Assembly (NCBI GenBank): GCA_020831885.1
Contig: JAFIFU010000009.1
Location: 1 to 64,000, forward strand
Length of the DNA stretch: 64,000 nucleotides
Direction of reading: 5' to 3'
From: Ectothiorhodospiraceae bacterium
GTDB lineage: Bacteria > Pseudomonadota > Gammaproteobacteria > Nitrococcales > Aquisalimonadaceae
The translations under genes were made by a program, and so were the position numbers. This document shows positions 17,501 to 26,232 of this stretch, piece after piece. Below the pieces are notes generated by a model. The model worked only from the letters and a program-made list of their open reading frames with translations, had not been told where the DNA came from and ran no database searches. Numbering within the stretch: the first letter of the stretch is position 1; every line of letters starts with the position of its first letter.

Positions 17501-17528
17501 GCCGTCGGGGGTTGCAAGCCCCGACGGC
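17501..17528. terminator. strong 10-bp hairpin before phosphoketolase
   Basis: GCCGTCGGGG / CCCCGACGGC, a perfect 10-bp stem with an 8-nt loop (GTTGCAAG). It begins about 80 bp after the methyltransferase stop and ends 28 bp before the phosphoketolase ATG, with no T run. It may terminate the upstream gene, or be a leader structure of xfp. Confidence 0.5.
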
Positions 17529-17556
17529 CTGAGAATCCATCACCGGGACAACAACG

Positions 17557-19947
17557 ATGACCGACCGGACCGAAGCAACAAGCCCGTTCACCGACAGCCC
17601 GGAGCTGCAACACCTGCACGCCTACTGGCGCGCCTGCAACTACCTGGCCGCCGGCATGATCTACCTGCAGGACAACCCGCTGCTCCGGGAGCCCCTGAAG
17701 CCGGCGCACATCAAGCAGCGCCTGCTCGGGCACTGGGGCGCCAGCCCGGGGCTGAGCTTCATGTACGTGCACCTGAACCGCATCATACGGGCGCACCGGC
17801 AGCGGGCCATCTTTCTGGCCGGCCCCGGGCACGGGGCGCCGGGGGTGATCGCCCCCGTCTACCTGGAAGGCACCTACTCGGAGACCTACCCGGATATCAG
17901 CGAGGACGAGGAAGGTCTGAGGCGCCTGTTCAAGCAGTTCTCCTTCCCCGGGGGCATCGGCAGTCACTGTACCCCGGAACTGCCGGGCTCGATTCATGAA
18001 GGCGGCGAACTGGGTTATTCCCTGTCCCATGCCTTCGGCGCGGCCTTCGACAATCCCGACTTGCTGGTCGCCGTGGCCGTCGGCGACGGCGAGGCTGAAA
18101 CCGGCCCCCTGGCCACCGCCTGGCATTCGGCAAAATTCCTGAATCCGGCACGGGACGGCGCGGTACTGCCGATCCTCCACCTGAACGGCTACAAGATTAA
18201 TAACCCCACACTGCTGGCCCGCATCCCCCGGCAGGAACTGGAGAGCCTGCTGCGCGGCTATGGCTGGGTACCGCATTTCGTCGAGGGCGACGACCCGGAG
18301 CGGATGCACCGGACCATGGCGGCGACGCTGGACCGGTGCCTGGCGGACATCCACGGCATCCAGCAGCAGGCCCGCAGCGGCAACAGTCCGGTGAAACGCG
18401 CCCACTGGCCCATGATCGTACTGCGCAGCCCGAAGGGCTGGACCGGGCCCGCGGAAGTGGACGGCCGCAAGGTTGCGGGCTTCTGGCGTGCACACCAGGT
18501 GCCGCTGAACACGGTGCGGGAAAACCCGGCGCACCTGGCCCAGTTGGAGGCCTGGTTGCGGAGCTACCGCCCGGAGGAGCTGTTCGACGAGCGGGGCCGG
18601 CTGATTGCGGCGCTGCGGGCACTGAACCCGGAAGACAACCTGCGCATGGGGTCAAGCCCCCATGCCAACGGCGGCCTGCTGTGCCGGGATCTGCGCCTGC
18701 CGGATTTTCGCGGCTACGCGGCGCCGGTCCGAAAGCCCGCCCGGGAGACAGCGCCCAATACCAAGCCACTGGGGGCCATGCTCCGGGATGTCATGCGCCG
18801 GAACATGGACAGCTTTCGCGTGTTCGGGCCGGACGAGAACACCTCCAACAAACTCGATCACATTTACGAGGCCAGCAAGAAGCTGTGGCTGGCGGATTAC
18901 CTGCCGGAGGATGCGGATGGGGGTGAACTGTCGCCGGACGGGCGCGTGCTGGAGATGCTGTCCGAGCACACCCTGGAAGGCTGGTACGAGGGATACGTCC
19001 TCACCGGGCGCCATGGTTTTTTCGCCACCTACGAGGCCTTCGTGCATGTGATCGATTCCATGTACAACCAGCACGCCAAATGGCTGGCCATGTGCGAGGA
19101 GATCCCGTGGCGCGCACCCATCGCCTCCATCAACCTGCTGATCACGTCCACCGTCTGGCGGCAGGACCACAACGGGTTCACGCACCAGGATCCCGGCTTT
19201 CTGGACGTGGTGGTGAACAAGAACCCGGAGGTCACCCGCATCTATCTCCCGCCGGATGTGAACACGCTGTTGTCCACGGTGAATCACTGCCTGAAAAGCC
19301 GCAACGACATCAACGTGATCGTCTGCGACAAGCAGCCGCACCTGCAGTACCTGGACATGGAGGCCGCCATCACCCATTGCACCAAGGGGCTGGGCATCTG
19401 GGACTGGGCCAGTAACGATCAGGGCCACGAACCGGACCTGGTGATGGTGGGCTGCGGCGACATCCCCACCAAGGAGGCCCTGGCCGCCACTGCCCTGCTC
19501 CGGGAGCATTTCCCGGCACTGAAGATCCGCTTCATCAACGTGGTGGACCTGTTCCGCATGCAGCCGGAAAGCGAACATCCCCACGGGCTGCCGGACAAGG
19601 AGTTCGACAGCCTGTTCACCGTGGACCGCCCCATCCTGTTCAATTTCCACGGCTACCCCTGGCTGATCCACCGCTTGGCCTATCGCCGGACCAATCACCG
19701 GAATCTGCATGTGCGCGGCTACAAGGAGCGGGGGAACATCAACACCCCGCTGGAACTGGCCATGGAGAACGAGATCGACCGCTTCACCCTGGCCATCGAT
19801 GCGATCAACCACTTACCGGAGCTGCGCGTCGCGGGCGCCCATGTGAAAGAACGGCTGCGCAACCTGCAGATCGCCTGCCGCCGTTACGCCCACGAACACG
19901 GGGTGGACCGGCCGGACGTGGCGGACTGGATCTGGCCGTTCGACTGA
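17557..19947 (+). CDS. xfp: phosphoketolase (Xfp)
   Basis: A 796-residue thiamine-diphosphate enzyme of normal family length. The N-terminal domain contains [30 protein letters not shown] (in two parts) and the ThDP/Mg motif [19 protein letters not shown] with LHLNGYKI. The central part has [17 protein letters not shown] and the C-terminal [15 protein letters not shown]. It cleaves xylulose-5-phosphate and/or fructose-6-phosphate with phosphate to acetyl phosphate plus a sugar phosphate. No acetate kinase or phosphotransacetylase gene is next to it. A strong hairpin lies just upstream. Confidence 0.95.
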   Translation: MTDRTEATSPFTDSPELQHLHAYWRACNYLAAGMIYLQDNPLLREPLKPAHIKQRLLGHWGASPGLSFMYVHLNRIIRAHRQRAIFLAGPGHGAPGVIAPVYLEGTYSETYPDISEDEEGLRRLFKQFSFPGGIGSHCTPELPGSIHEGGELGYSLSHAFGAAFDNPDLLVAVAVGDGEAETGPLATAWHSAKFLNPARDGAVLPILHLNGYKINNPTLLARIPRQELESLLRGYGWVPHFVEGDDPERMHRTMAATLDRCLADIHGIQQQARSGNSPVKRAHWPMIVLRSPKGWTGPAEVDGRKVAGFWRAHQVPLNTVRENPAHLAQLEAWLRSYRPEELFDERGRLIAALRALNPEDNLRMGSSPHANGGLLCRDLRLPDFRGYAAPVRKPARETAPNTKPLGAMLRDVMRRNMDSFRVFGPDENTSNKLDHIYEASKKLWLADYLPEDADGGELSPDGRVLEMLSEHTLEGWYEGYVLTGRHGFFATYEAFVHVIDSMYNQHAKWLAMCEEIPWRAPIASINLLITSTVWRQDHNGFTHQDPGFLDVVVNKNPEVTRIYLPPDVNTLLSTVNHCLKSRNDINVIVCDKQPHLQYLDMEAAITHCTKGLGIWDWASNDQGHEPDLVMVGCGDIPTKEALAATALLREHFPALKIRFINVVDLFRMQPESEHPHGLPDKEFDSLFTVDRPILFNFHGYPWLIHRLAYRRTNHRNLHVRGYKERGNINTPLELAMENEIDRFTLAIDAINHLPELRVAGAHVKERLRNLQIACRRYAHEHGVDRPDVADWIWPFD

Positions 19948-19959
19948 GTACCGCTCTGC

Positions 19960-20160
19960 TCATGGCCTTCGGCGGCGGCGCCAGATGGCATCGCCAAGGC
20001 GGAAAGCAACCAGCACCGCCGCCGCAAGCCGGACCTCCGGCCGCTCAACCCGCGCCAGCAACCAGAAATGCAGTCCCCCGCCGGCGGCTGACACATAGGC
20101 CAACCGGTGCAGCCATTGCCAGCGCCGGAGTTCCTCAGCGATGAACGGCCAGAACCAACC
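19960..20160 (-). pseudogene. MsrQ/YedZ-like C-terminal fragment
   Basis: A 66-residue open frame without a start codon ends in TGA at 19962. It contains RRWQWLHRLAYVSAAGG and HFWLLARVERPEVRLAAAV, then LVAFRLGDAIW and a run of five Arg. This matches the end of the MsrQ (YedZ) haem-binding membrane subunit of the periplasmic methionine sulfoxide reductase: the W-x2-LHRL-x-Y histidine helix, the next HFWWLV helix and a basic tail. Everything upstream, including the first haem helices and start, is missing. Hence a 3' remnant. Confidence 0.6.
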
Positions 20161-20259
20161 CTGGTGCTGCCGGGACTTTACGACGTTTACAAGGAATTCA
20201 CCGAGCTGCTGGACACGCTGGAGCGACGACTCCGTCGGGGACAGAACCCCGTAGTGTAA
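20107..20259 (+). pseudogene. short coding-like frame of unknown origin
   Basis: From GTG 20107 to TAA, 50 codons, with the segment LPGLYDVYKEFTELLDTLER looking like a genuine amphipathic helix and high third-position GC. Its beginning overlaps the MsrQ-like fragment on the other strand, so at least one frame is fortuitous. I do not recognise the family. It could be the C-terminal end of a lost gene or a small gene. Confidence 0.25.
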
Positions 20260-20487
20260 CGCAGGAGGGGTCGACCGGGCCGGGGCTGGCCGGAGACGCC
20301 GGATGAACCCTCGGTGACATGATCACGGTCCCACCGCCACGTGGTGTGCTACTACTCTGAACAGATCACCGGCCGAGGCGGCGGAGAACACATATCCCGG
20401 CGCGCGACTCACCGTTTCCGCCACCGCCTGGCACTGCCCCCTGCTCATGGGCCGGAGCGGGCTGGCCGTTCAACCTGGGAGCATTCG

Positions 20488-21906
20488 ATGATGAAACGCC
20501 ATGTACGCATCGCCATTATCGGGGCCGGATCGGCCGGCCTCAGCGCTTTCAAGGAGGCATCCAGGGTCACCGACGATATCCTGCTGGTGGATCCAGGCCC
20601 CCTGGGAACAACCTGCGCCCGCGTTGGCTGCATGCCGTCCAAGGCGTTGCTGAAGCTGGCCCGGGACGTGCATGGCGCGAACCGCCTCGCGGGGGACGGC
20701 TTCGTTGAACGTGCGCCTGGCCAGGTGAACGGTGCCGCCATCCTGGAGCAGGTGCGCACACTGCGGGACCGCTTTGCCTCAGGTCCCATCGGGACCGTCG
20801 AGAACATGGGCGAGCGCTATATCAAGGCAAAGGCACGGTTCCTGGCACCAGACACGCTGGACCTGGATGGCGAGCAGCTCAGTGCCGACGCCATCATCGT
20901 TGCCACAGGCAGCCGGCCCGTTGTGCCGGGCCCTTGGAAAGCGTTGGGCCCGCGCCTGCTGACCAGCGACACCATCTTCGATCTCAAGGCGCTGCCCGGG
21001 CGGCTGGCGGTGGTGGGGCTCGGCGCCATCGGCACCGAACTGGGCCAGGCCCTGGCCATGCTGGGCGTGGAAGTGCACGCATTCGGCCTGGACCAGCAGG
21101 TGGCCGGCCTGACGGACCCCAAGGTGAACGCAGCCGCGTTGAAGGCGCTGGGCGGTCACATGCACGTTCACACCGGGCACGCAGTGGAACCCGAGTTGTC
21201 CGACGACGGCGTACTGGTCCGTTTCGGCGATGAGCGGGTCACGGTGGATGCCGTTCTTGCCGCCATGGGGCGCAGCCCGGTCCTGGCTGACCTCAACCTG
21301 GACGCACTGGGTCTGGAACTGGACCACCTGGGTTTGCCGCCCCTGGACCCCCTGCGCCTGCGTGCCGGCGACACACCCGTGTACTTCGCCGGGGACGTGA
21401 ACGGCCTCGTGCCGCTATTGCACGAGGCGGCGGATGAAGGACGCATTGCCGCCTACCATGCGCTCAACCCGGATGCCGAATGTCTGACCCGTCGCACGCC
21501 CCTGGCCATCGTGTTCACGGAACCGGAGATCGCCCGAATCGGGTTGTCGTTCAGCGAGCTTCCCCATGGCGCCCTGATCGGCGGCAGCGATTTCGGCAAA
21601 CTGGGACGCGCCATCATCATGAACAACCTTGGCGGCCCGCTGCGTGTCTACGCGGACCGTGACGGACGGCTGCTGGGTGGCGAGATGGCGGTGGCCGGCG
21701 CCGAACACCTGGGGCATCAGCTTGCCTGGCTGATCCAGCAGGGCGTCGCCGTCACCGATGCCCTGCTACTGCCTTATTATCACCCGGTGCTGGAGGAAGG
21801 CTTGCGTTCCGCCCTGCAGGACCTTCGCCGGCAGTTGCCGGAACAGGCCCGGCGCCCGGACCTGCCCCTGTGCGGGTACAGCGACGATCCCTTGCCGGGG
21901 ATCTGA
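20488..21906 (+). CDS. dihydrolipoyl dehydrogenase-like flavoprotein disulfide oxidoreductase
   Basis: Predicted 472 residues, class I pyridine nucleotide-disulfide oxidoreductase. The FAD fold IAIIGAGSAGLSAF is followed by the redox-active pair in TTCARVGCMPSK (Cys-x4-Cys), a second GxGxxG (VVGLGAIGTELG) for NAD(P), and a C-terminal dimer domain with YYHPVLEEGL in place of the usual HAHPT-x-[SG]-E. The frame is open upstream to 20341, but the tandem ATG at 20488/20491 after TGGGAGC is the better start. No 2-oxo-acid dehydrogenase genes are adjacent, so its partner is unknown. Confidence 0.85.
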   Translation: MMKRHVRIAIIGAGSAGLSAFKEASRVTDDILLVDPGPLGTTCARVGCMPSKALLKLARDVHGANRLAGDGFVERAPGQVNGAAILEQVRTLRDRFASGPIGTVENMGERYIKAKARFLAPDTLDLDGEQLSADAIIVATGSRPVVPGPWKALGPRLLTSDTIFDLKALPGRLAVVGLGAIGTELGQALAMLGVEVHAFGLDQQVAGLTDPKVNAAALKALGGHMHVHTGHAVEPELSDDGVLVRFGDERVTVDAVLAAMGRSPVLADLNLDALGLELDHLGLPPLDPLRLRAGDTPVYFAGDVNGLVPLLHEAADEGRIAAYHALNPDAECLTRRTPLAIVFTEPEIARIGLSFSELPHGALIGGSDFGKLGRAIIMNNLGGPLRVYADRDGRLLGGEMAVAGAEHLGHQLAWLIQQGVAVTDALLLPYYHPVLEEGLRSALQDLRRQLPEQARRPDLPLCGYSDDPLPGI

Positions 21907-21933
21907 CCGGACCGCGCGGCGCCGACCGACCGT

Positions 21934-23685
21934 TCACCCGGGCTGACTCCAGGCGCCCCGGTCCAGGCTCAGGCAACGCCGCGTGAATTCGGCAACCGCC
22001 GCCGGCATGGACGGCCTGCAGAACAGGAACCCCTGGCCGGCACCGCACCCCATCAGGCGCAGCCGCCGCAACTGCTGGCGGGATTCCACACCCTCGGCGA
22101 CAATATCCAGGGCCAGCCCCCGGGCCACGCTGATCATCCCCTGTACCAGGCGCTCGCTGCTGTCCGGCTGGTCCAGGGCGCGCACGAAATCCCGGTCGAT
22201 CTTTACCGCGTGAACGGGAAACCGCTGGAGGTGACTGAGTGCGGAGAAGCCCGTGCCGAAATCATCCAGCGCGACAAGGACCCCGGCGCTGCTGAGGGCG
22301 GACAGACCGGCTTCCACCTGGTGGAGCATGCTCAGGTTGGCGGTCTCCACCAGTTCCACCTCCAAGGCACCGGGAGGCAGATCGTAGGTCCGCAGCGCCC
22401 GGATCACCTGCCCGATGAAATCGCCCTGTTCCAACTGGGTCGGGCTCACGTTCACCGCCATCCGGGGAACTGACACGCCCCCCGCCCACCAGGTCCGCAA
22501 CTGCCGACAGGCTTCATTCACCACCCAGCCCCCCACGGAATGGATCAACCCGGATTCCTCCAGCAGTGGCACAAACACGGCTGGCGAAAGGGCGCCATAG
22601 GACGGGTGCCGCCAACGGAGCAAGGCCTCCACGCCGCGCACGGTGCCGGACTGAAGATCGAGCTGGGGCTGATACTCCAAGTACAGCTCTTGCCGTTCCA
22701 GCGCCTGGCGCAGGTCGTTCCGCAGACTGAATCGCTCCGAGGTTTTGCGCGTCATCTGCGGCTCGAACAGGGCGGCTTCGCCCCCCCGGGCCTTGGCGGC
22801 ATACATGGCGGTATCGGCATGCTTCAGCAGCGTGTAGACCTCGTCCCCGTCCCCTGGGGCCAGCGCGATACCGATGCTGCCCCGCACGTAGGTGGACACA
22901 CCGCCCACCGGAAACGGCGGCTCCAGGGCACGCAGGACCCGATCCGCCACCTCCAGCGCCCGCTTCCTGGAAGTGGGCCCACACAGCAGCATGGCGAATT
23001 CGTCACCACCCAGTCGGGCGACCACGTCCGGCGGCTGCACGGCCTTTCTCAGTCTCCGCGCCACTTCCATGAGCAGATGATCACCGGCCTGATGTCCGTA
23101 GCTGTCGTTCACCTCCTTGAAGCCGTCCATGTCCATGAACAGCACCGCCAGGCCACGGGATTCCGGCGCCGGTTGCTGCAGACTCCCCCGCAACAGTTCC
23201 ACAAACCGTTCCCGGTTGGGAAGTCCGGTCAGGCTGTCGGTGTAGGCCAAGCGCTCCAACCGGGCTTCCAGATCAACCCGATCGGTGATATCCCGGCCGG
23301 TGGCCACAAAATGGGTGATGCGGTTATCCGCATCGCGCACCGGCGTGATGGTCTTCGCTTCGTGGTAGATCGCACCGCCCTTACGGCGGTTGATGAAGGT
23401 GTGACGGAAGGGACGCCCGGCGTGCAGGGTGCTCCACAGAAGCCGGTAGAAGGCGGGGGAATGTTCCCCGGACTTCATCAGACTGGGCCGCTGACCGATG
23501 GCCTCCACCCGGGAGTAACCGGTGACCACCTCGAAGCTGTCGTTGACGTAGAGAATGACACCCGCGGTGTCGGTGATCATCACCGAATCCGCGATCTGCT
23601 CCAACGCGCTGGACAGCAGCACGGCACGTTCTTCATCGGTCAGCGTCCCCATCAGGTGCTGACTACTGGGATCCTTGTCGACCAT
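21934..23685 (-). CDS. PAS-GGDEF-EAL c-di-GMP signalling protein
   Basis: A 583-residue cytosolic protein. A PAS domain (about residues 25-140, with ILYVNDSFEVVTGYSR) is followed by a GGDEF domain with intact RLGGDEFAML and an EAL domain with EALLRW, DDFGTGFSAL and IVAEGVE all intact. Both diguanylate cyclase and phosphodiesterase activity are therefore possible. A longer frame back to 23799 exists; ATG 23685 (MVDKDPSSQH) is chosen because the extra residues are Arg/Trp-rich and unlike the family, although its ribosome site is modest. A perfect FNR/DNR box lies 224 bp upstream, implying control by oxygen or NO. It lies downstream of the ANTAR regulator gene on the same strand. Confidence 0.88.
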   Translation of the reverse strand: MVDKDPSSQHLMGTLTDEERAVLLSSALEQIADSVMITDTAGVILYVNDSFEVVTGYSRVEAIGQRPSLMKSGEHSPAFYRLLWSTLHAGRPFRHTFINRRKGGAIYHEAKTITPVRDADNRITHFVATGRDITDRVDLEARLERLAYTDSLTGLPNRERFVELLRGSLQQPAPESRGLAVLFMDMDGFKEVNDSYGHQAGDHLLMEVARRLRKAVQPPDVVARLGGDEFAMLLCGPTSRKRALEVADRVLRALEPPFPVGGVSTYVRGSIGIALAPGDGDEVYTLLKHADTAMYAAKARGGEAALFEPQMTRKTSERFSLRNDLRQALERQELYLEYQPQLDLQSGTVRGVEALLRWRHPSYGALSPAVFVPLLEESGLIHSVGGWVVNEACRQLRTWWAGGVSVPRMAVNVSPTQLEQGDFIGQVIRALRTYDLPPGALEVELVETANLSMLHQVEAGLSALSSAGVLVALDDFGTGFSALSHLQRFPVHAVKIDRDFVRALDQPDSSERLVQGMISVARGLALDIVAEGVESRQQLRRLRLMGCGAGQGFLFCRPSMPAAVAEFTRRCLSLDRGAWSQPG

Positions 23686-23908
23686 GTATCCGCACCACCA
23701 GTTCCACGGTATCCCTGGAACCCGACGACGGCCCCATGCACTTGCGCACCGGTCTCGGCGCAAAGCCGATGGACCGTGCATAGACACTGGACCTGACAAC
23801 CACCTGGGGATCGGGTGGACACACGGGTGTCCGCATGTGCCGGGACGGGGCAGGGTCCCGGCGAACCCGGCTGCGGACGCATGGCCGCCGCCGGGTACGA
23901 TGTTTTAT

Positions 23909-23922
23909 TTGATTTTCATCAA
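23909..23922. promoter_or_regulatory. perfect FNR/DNR box upstream of GGDEF-EAL gene
   Basis: TTGATTTTCATCAA matches TTGAT-N4-ATCAA at every defined position. It is in the 252-bp gap between the response regulator stop (23938) and the GGDEF-EAL start (23685), in a locally AT-rich patch. No convincing -10 is seen at the class II distance in either direction, so mode of action is open. Confidence 0.65.
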
Positions 23923-23937
23923 TCTGTTACAAGCTTT

Positions 23938-24555
23938 TCAGATCTGTCGTCGTGCTGTCAACGATAACAACTCGTCGGCGGCAATCAGTCGCGCCGCCAT
24001 ATCCCGCATCTTCAGCCCCTCGTCGCGGCAATGCTTGCGCAGGCGTTCGAAGGCCTCATCCCGGGTCAACCCGGACCGGGCCATCAGCAGGCCGACGGCG
24101 ACACTGATATCCCGGTTGGACTGCACCGCCCCCGCCAGGCGGTCGGCGGCATCACGGAGACCCCGCAGATCCATGCCACGCCGCAGTGCGGCATGGATCA
24201 CCGGCAAAAGCTGGGCTACCTGAACCGGCTTCACCACATAGGTCAGGGCACCCTGGGCCACCGCCTCGGAAACGCTGTCCTCATCGGCGTAGGCCGACAG
24301 GAACAGGTAAGGCACCTCCCGCTCCGTGGCCCGGATCCAGGCCGCGAGATCGATGCCTGTCTGCTCCGGCATCTTGGTATCGATGATGACCAGATCCACA
24401 CCCTCTTCGTCGAGACAGGACTGGGCCTCGCGGACGCTGGTTGCGGTGATAACCTCCAGCCCGTGAACCGACAGACCGGCCTGGAGGGTAGAGGTGATCA
24501 GGCGGTCATCGTCCACGATCAGAATCCTGTGACCACGGAGTTCGGCAGCGCTCAT
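23938..24555 (-). CDS. response regulator with ANTAR RNA-binding output domain
   Basis: A 205-residue protein. The receiver domain (about 8-125) has the acidic pocket ILIVDDDR, phosphoacceptor Asp59 in LVIIDTKMP, and Lys in YVVKPV. A helical linker leads to an ANTAR domain (about 145-197) with VGLLMARSGLTRDEAFERLR and DMAARLI. ANTAR proteins act as transcription antiterminators by binding paired RNA hairpins. The start overlaps the stop of the histidine kinase gene by 4 bp, so the two form a two-component pair of the EutV/EutW kind. Targets are not obvious in the window. Confidence 0.9.
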   Translation of the reverse strand: MSAAELRGHRILIVDDDRLITSTLQAGLSVHGLEVITATSVREAQSCLDEEGVDLVIIDTKMPEQTGIDLAAWIRATEREVPYLFLSAYADEDSVSEAVAQGALTYVVKPVQVAQLLPVIHAALRRGMDLRGLRDAADRLAGAVQSNRDISVAVGLLMARSGLTRDEAFERLRKHCRDEGLKMRDMAARLIAADELLSLTARRQI

Positions 24556-25625
24556 CGTGCGGTTTCCTCCTCGGCCTGGGAGACCACCGGGGCGGAAAAG
24601 CGGAGACGGGTCAGCACCCGGTCAGAATCCTCAGCGTTCTCCAGACGGAACTCCACACCCTCCGCCGGCAGCAAGGCGCGTACCAGTCCCAGACCGCTGG
24701 ACAGATCATGCGTCGCCGCCTGCCGCTGCTCCGCTGGCAACCGGCCCGGGTTGCAGATCAGGATTTCCGCAATCGCCGGGGAAGCGGCGCCGCGCACCTC
24801 CACCCGGACACTCTCCCGGCTCCCCGCCGCATGCTTCACGGCATTGCCTATCAGCTCGTTGAGCACCAGGGCCATCGGCACACACTCCGTGGCGGCCACC
24901 ACCGCGGGACGGGCGATCAGTACCCGGGGCAGGAACGCCGGGCCCAGACCATGCACCCCACCCAGCGCCTGACAGATGCTGGATACCATGTCGCACAAAT
25001 TGATCGCATCGCTTCCGGTCTTGGCCTGGAGGCCATGCACCACGGCAATGGAACTGATCTGGGTCATCACATCGGCGAAGACCGGCTCCGCCTCCGGATG
25101 GCGTGCCATTTCGCCGGCGATCAGGCCCACCAGCCCCTGCAGGTGGTTCTTGATCCGGTGGTGAACTTCGCGGACCAGGGCATCGCGGTGGCGCTGCTCG
25201 TCGCGCAGCCGCTCCAGCTCGGCCTGACGCCGTCCCTGGATATCCCGCAGAACCCCCATCAGGTAGCCCATGCCCGTGGCGTTGTCGACAATACGCGTGG
25301 CGGACATCTCCACGCACAGCGTAAGACCATCGGAGCGGGAGACCAGGAACTCGTCCAGCACCGATTCCCCACGGTTCAACCGCGCGATGACATCCTCCGC
25401 CCGGGCACGCTCCGCCGCCGGGACAAGCTCGGTGGCATGGCGGCCCAGAATCTCCTCCCGGGGGCGGCGCAGCAAGGCGGCAGCCTGACGGTTGGCAAAG
25501 CGGATGCAACCATCCGGCGTGGCCATGACAATGGCGTCCAGGGCCTGCTCCATGACCTGCTCGCACAGCGAGGCGGGAACGGCGCTGGATACGGTTGAAG
25601 CGGAGGCGCTTGGCGTGGTGGCCAT
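24552..25625 (-). CDS. PAS sensor histidine kinase, HisKA_2 type
   Basis: A 357-residue soluble kinase. PAS domain (about 25-130, with CIRFANRQAAALL) followed by a HisKA_2 dimerisation helix with REVHHRIKNHLQGLVGLI and an HATPase module with LVLNELIGNAVKHA. No membrane segment is seen, so it senses an internal signal. Start ATG 25625 follows GAGGGCCGGA; an earlier in-frame start at 25688 is less likely. Translationally coupled to the ANTAR response regulator. An FNR/DNR box is about 110 bp upstream and a hairpin precedes it. Confidence 0.88.
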   Translation of the reverse strand: MATTPSASASTVSSAVPASLCEQVMEQALDAIVMATPDGCIRFANRQAAALLRRPREEILGRHATELVPAAERARAEDVIARLNRGESVLDEFLVSRSDGLTLCVEMSATRIVDNATGMGYLMGVLRDIQGRRQAELERLRDEQRHRDALVREVHHRIKNHLQGLVGLIAGEMARHPEAEPVFADVMTQISSIAVVHGLQAKTGSDAINLCDMVSSICQALGGVHGLGPAFLPRVLIARPAVVAATECVPMALVLNELIGNAVKHAAGSRESVRVEVRGAASPAIAEILICNPGRLPAEQRQAATHDLSSGLGLVRALLPAEGVEFRLENAEDSDRVLTRLRFSAPVVSQAEEETAR

Positions 25626-25728
25626 TCCGGCCCTCGTTATTGTCCTGTTCAATGGCCAAGGGTAGTACGGCCCAGAACTATATGACATGTGTTCGATGCC
25701 GGTTTCGGGCGAATTAAGACAAGAATTC

Positions 25729-25742
25729 TTGATCTAGGTCAA
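25729..25742. promoter_or_regulatory. FNR/DNR-type box upstream of histidine kinase
   Basis: TTGATCTAGGTCAA agrees with TTGAT-N4-ATCAA at 9 of 10 positions. The nearest downstream gene in the minus direction is the histidine kinase at 25625. No recognisable -10 at the standard class II distance. Confidence 0.55.
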
Positions 25743-25798
25743 GAAAATATCACACATAAACGAAAATCGAACTGGAGAGGCGGCCGATCGGAGGGAAA

Positions 25799-25827
25799 GC
25801 CGCCAAGCCTCCCTTGGGCTTGGCGGC
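25799..25827. terminator. 11-bp hairpin between membrane protein and kinase genes
   Basis: GCCGCCAAGCC / GGCTTGGCGGC, a perfect 11-bp stem with a 7-nt loop. It follows the small membrane protein gene (minus strand, ends 25876) and is upstream of the kinase gene, so it probably terminates the SQR operon and separates it from the two-component operon. Confidence 0.65.
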
Positions 25828-25831
25828 GGAT

Positions 25832-25856
25832 CAGGGAAGCGCTGATCGATTCCCTG
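25832..25856. repeat. dispersed short repeat, copy 1
   Basis: CAGGGAAGCGCTGATCGATTCCCTG, a 25-base element with CAGGGAA/TTCCCTG ends. It shares CTGATCGATTCCCTG exactly with 47633-47647 and a looser pattern with 39829-39852. All three copies lie between genes. Confidence 0.45.
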
Positions 25857-25875
25857 GTGGTGGTGGGATCCGGGG

Positions 25876-26220
25876 TCAGGGTCTGCGGAAGAAGAGCTGT
25901 AGGGGCGGGTACAGCGCCAGCCCCGCGGCCACGCCCAGCCCGATGCCCCCACCGATCACCGCGGCGTAGTCCAGCAACCCGGAGAGCTGCGCCAGTCCCG
26001 CGCCGGTCCACGGCGGAAGCAGGAGCGTCGTGAGCACCGCTGCCGCCACGCCCAAGCCGGCAGCCAGCCGCACCGCCGGGCGCACCCGCAGCGTGCCGCG
26101 ACGCAGCACCAGAACGACGATGAGAATCAGTTCGATCACCGCCACCACAGCGAGGGGCAACAGGAAGGGGCGGAGAAACTCCAGCAGTACCGCCAGAATG
26201 CCTGTCAGGGAAAAGGCCAT
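25876..26220 (-). CDS. small membrane protein, possibly DUF5368
   Basis: Predicted 114 residues with three hydrophobic segments: residues about 5-38, 50-68 and 83-105. The end VIGGGIGLGVAAGLALYPPLQ resembles, from memory, the DUF5368 family found near sulfide-oxidising enzymes; I cannot verify this here. Lies 12 bp after the sulfide:quinone oxidoreductase gene on the same strand, so it is co-transcribed and may help that enzyme at the membrane. Function unknown. Confidence 0.65.
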   Translation of the reverse strand: MAFSLTGILAVLLEFLRPFLLPLAVVAVIELILIVVLVLRRGTLRVRPAVRLAAGLGVAAAVLTTLLLPPWTGAGLAQLSGLLDYAAVIGGGIGLGVAAGLALYPPLQLFFRRP

Positions 26221-26232
26221 GGTCTACCCTCC

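Larger units (their letters stand above)
19948..20487. other. 540-bp stretch with gene remnants, no intact gene
   Basis: Between the phosphoketolase stop and the oxidoreductase start no intact reading frame is convincing. The left part (minus strand, 19960-20160) encodes a C-terminal MsrQ-like fragment. The middle (plus strand, about 20107-20259) has a short coding-like frame of unknown origin. The right part (20260-20487) shows nothing except the ribosome site of the next gene. It looks like a decayed insertion or deletion scar. Confidence 0.6.

Noticed and set aside
20341-20487. 49-codon N-terminal extension of the dihydrolipoyl-dehydrogenase-like gene
   Set aside because: No ribosome site and no conservation; the tandem ATG at 20488 fits the FAD fold.
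23817-23832. GGACAC-ACGG-GTGTCC hairpin in the GGDEF-EAL leader as an ANTAR target
   Set aside because: Loop is four bases and there is only one hairpin, while ANTAR targets are paired hairpins with hexaloops.
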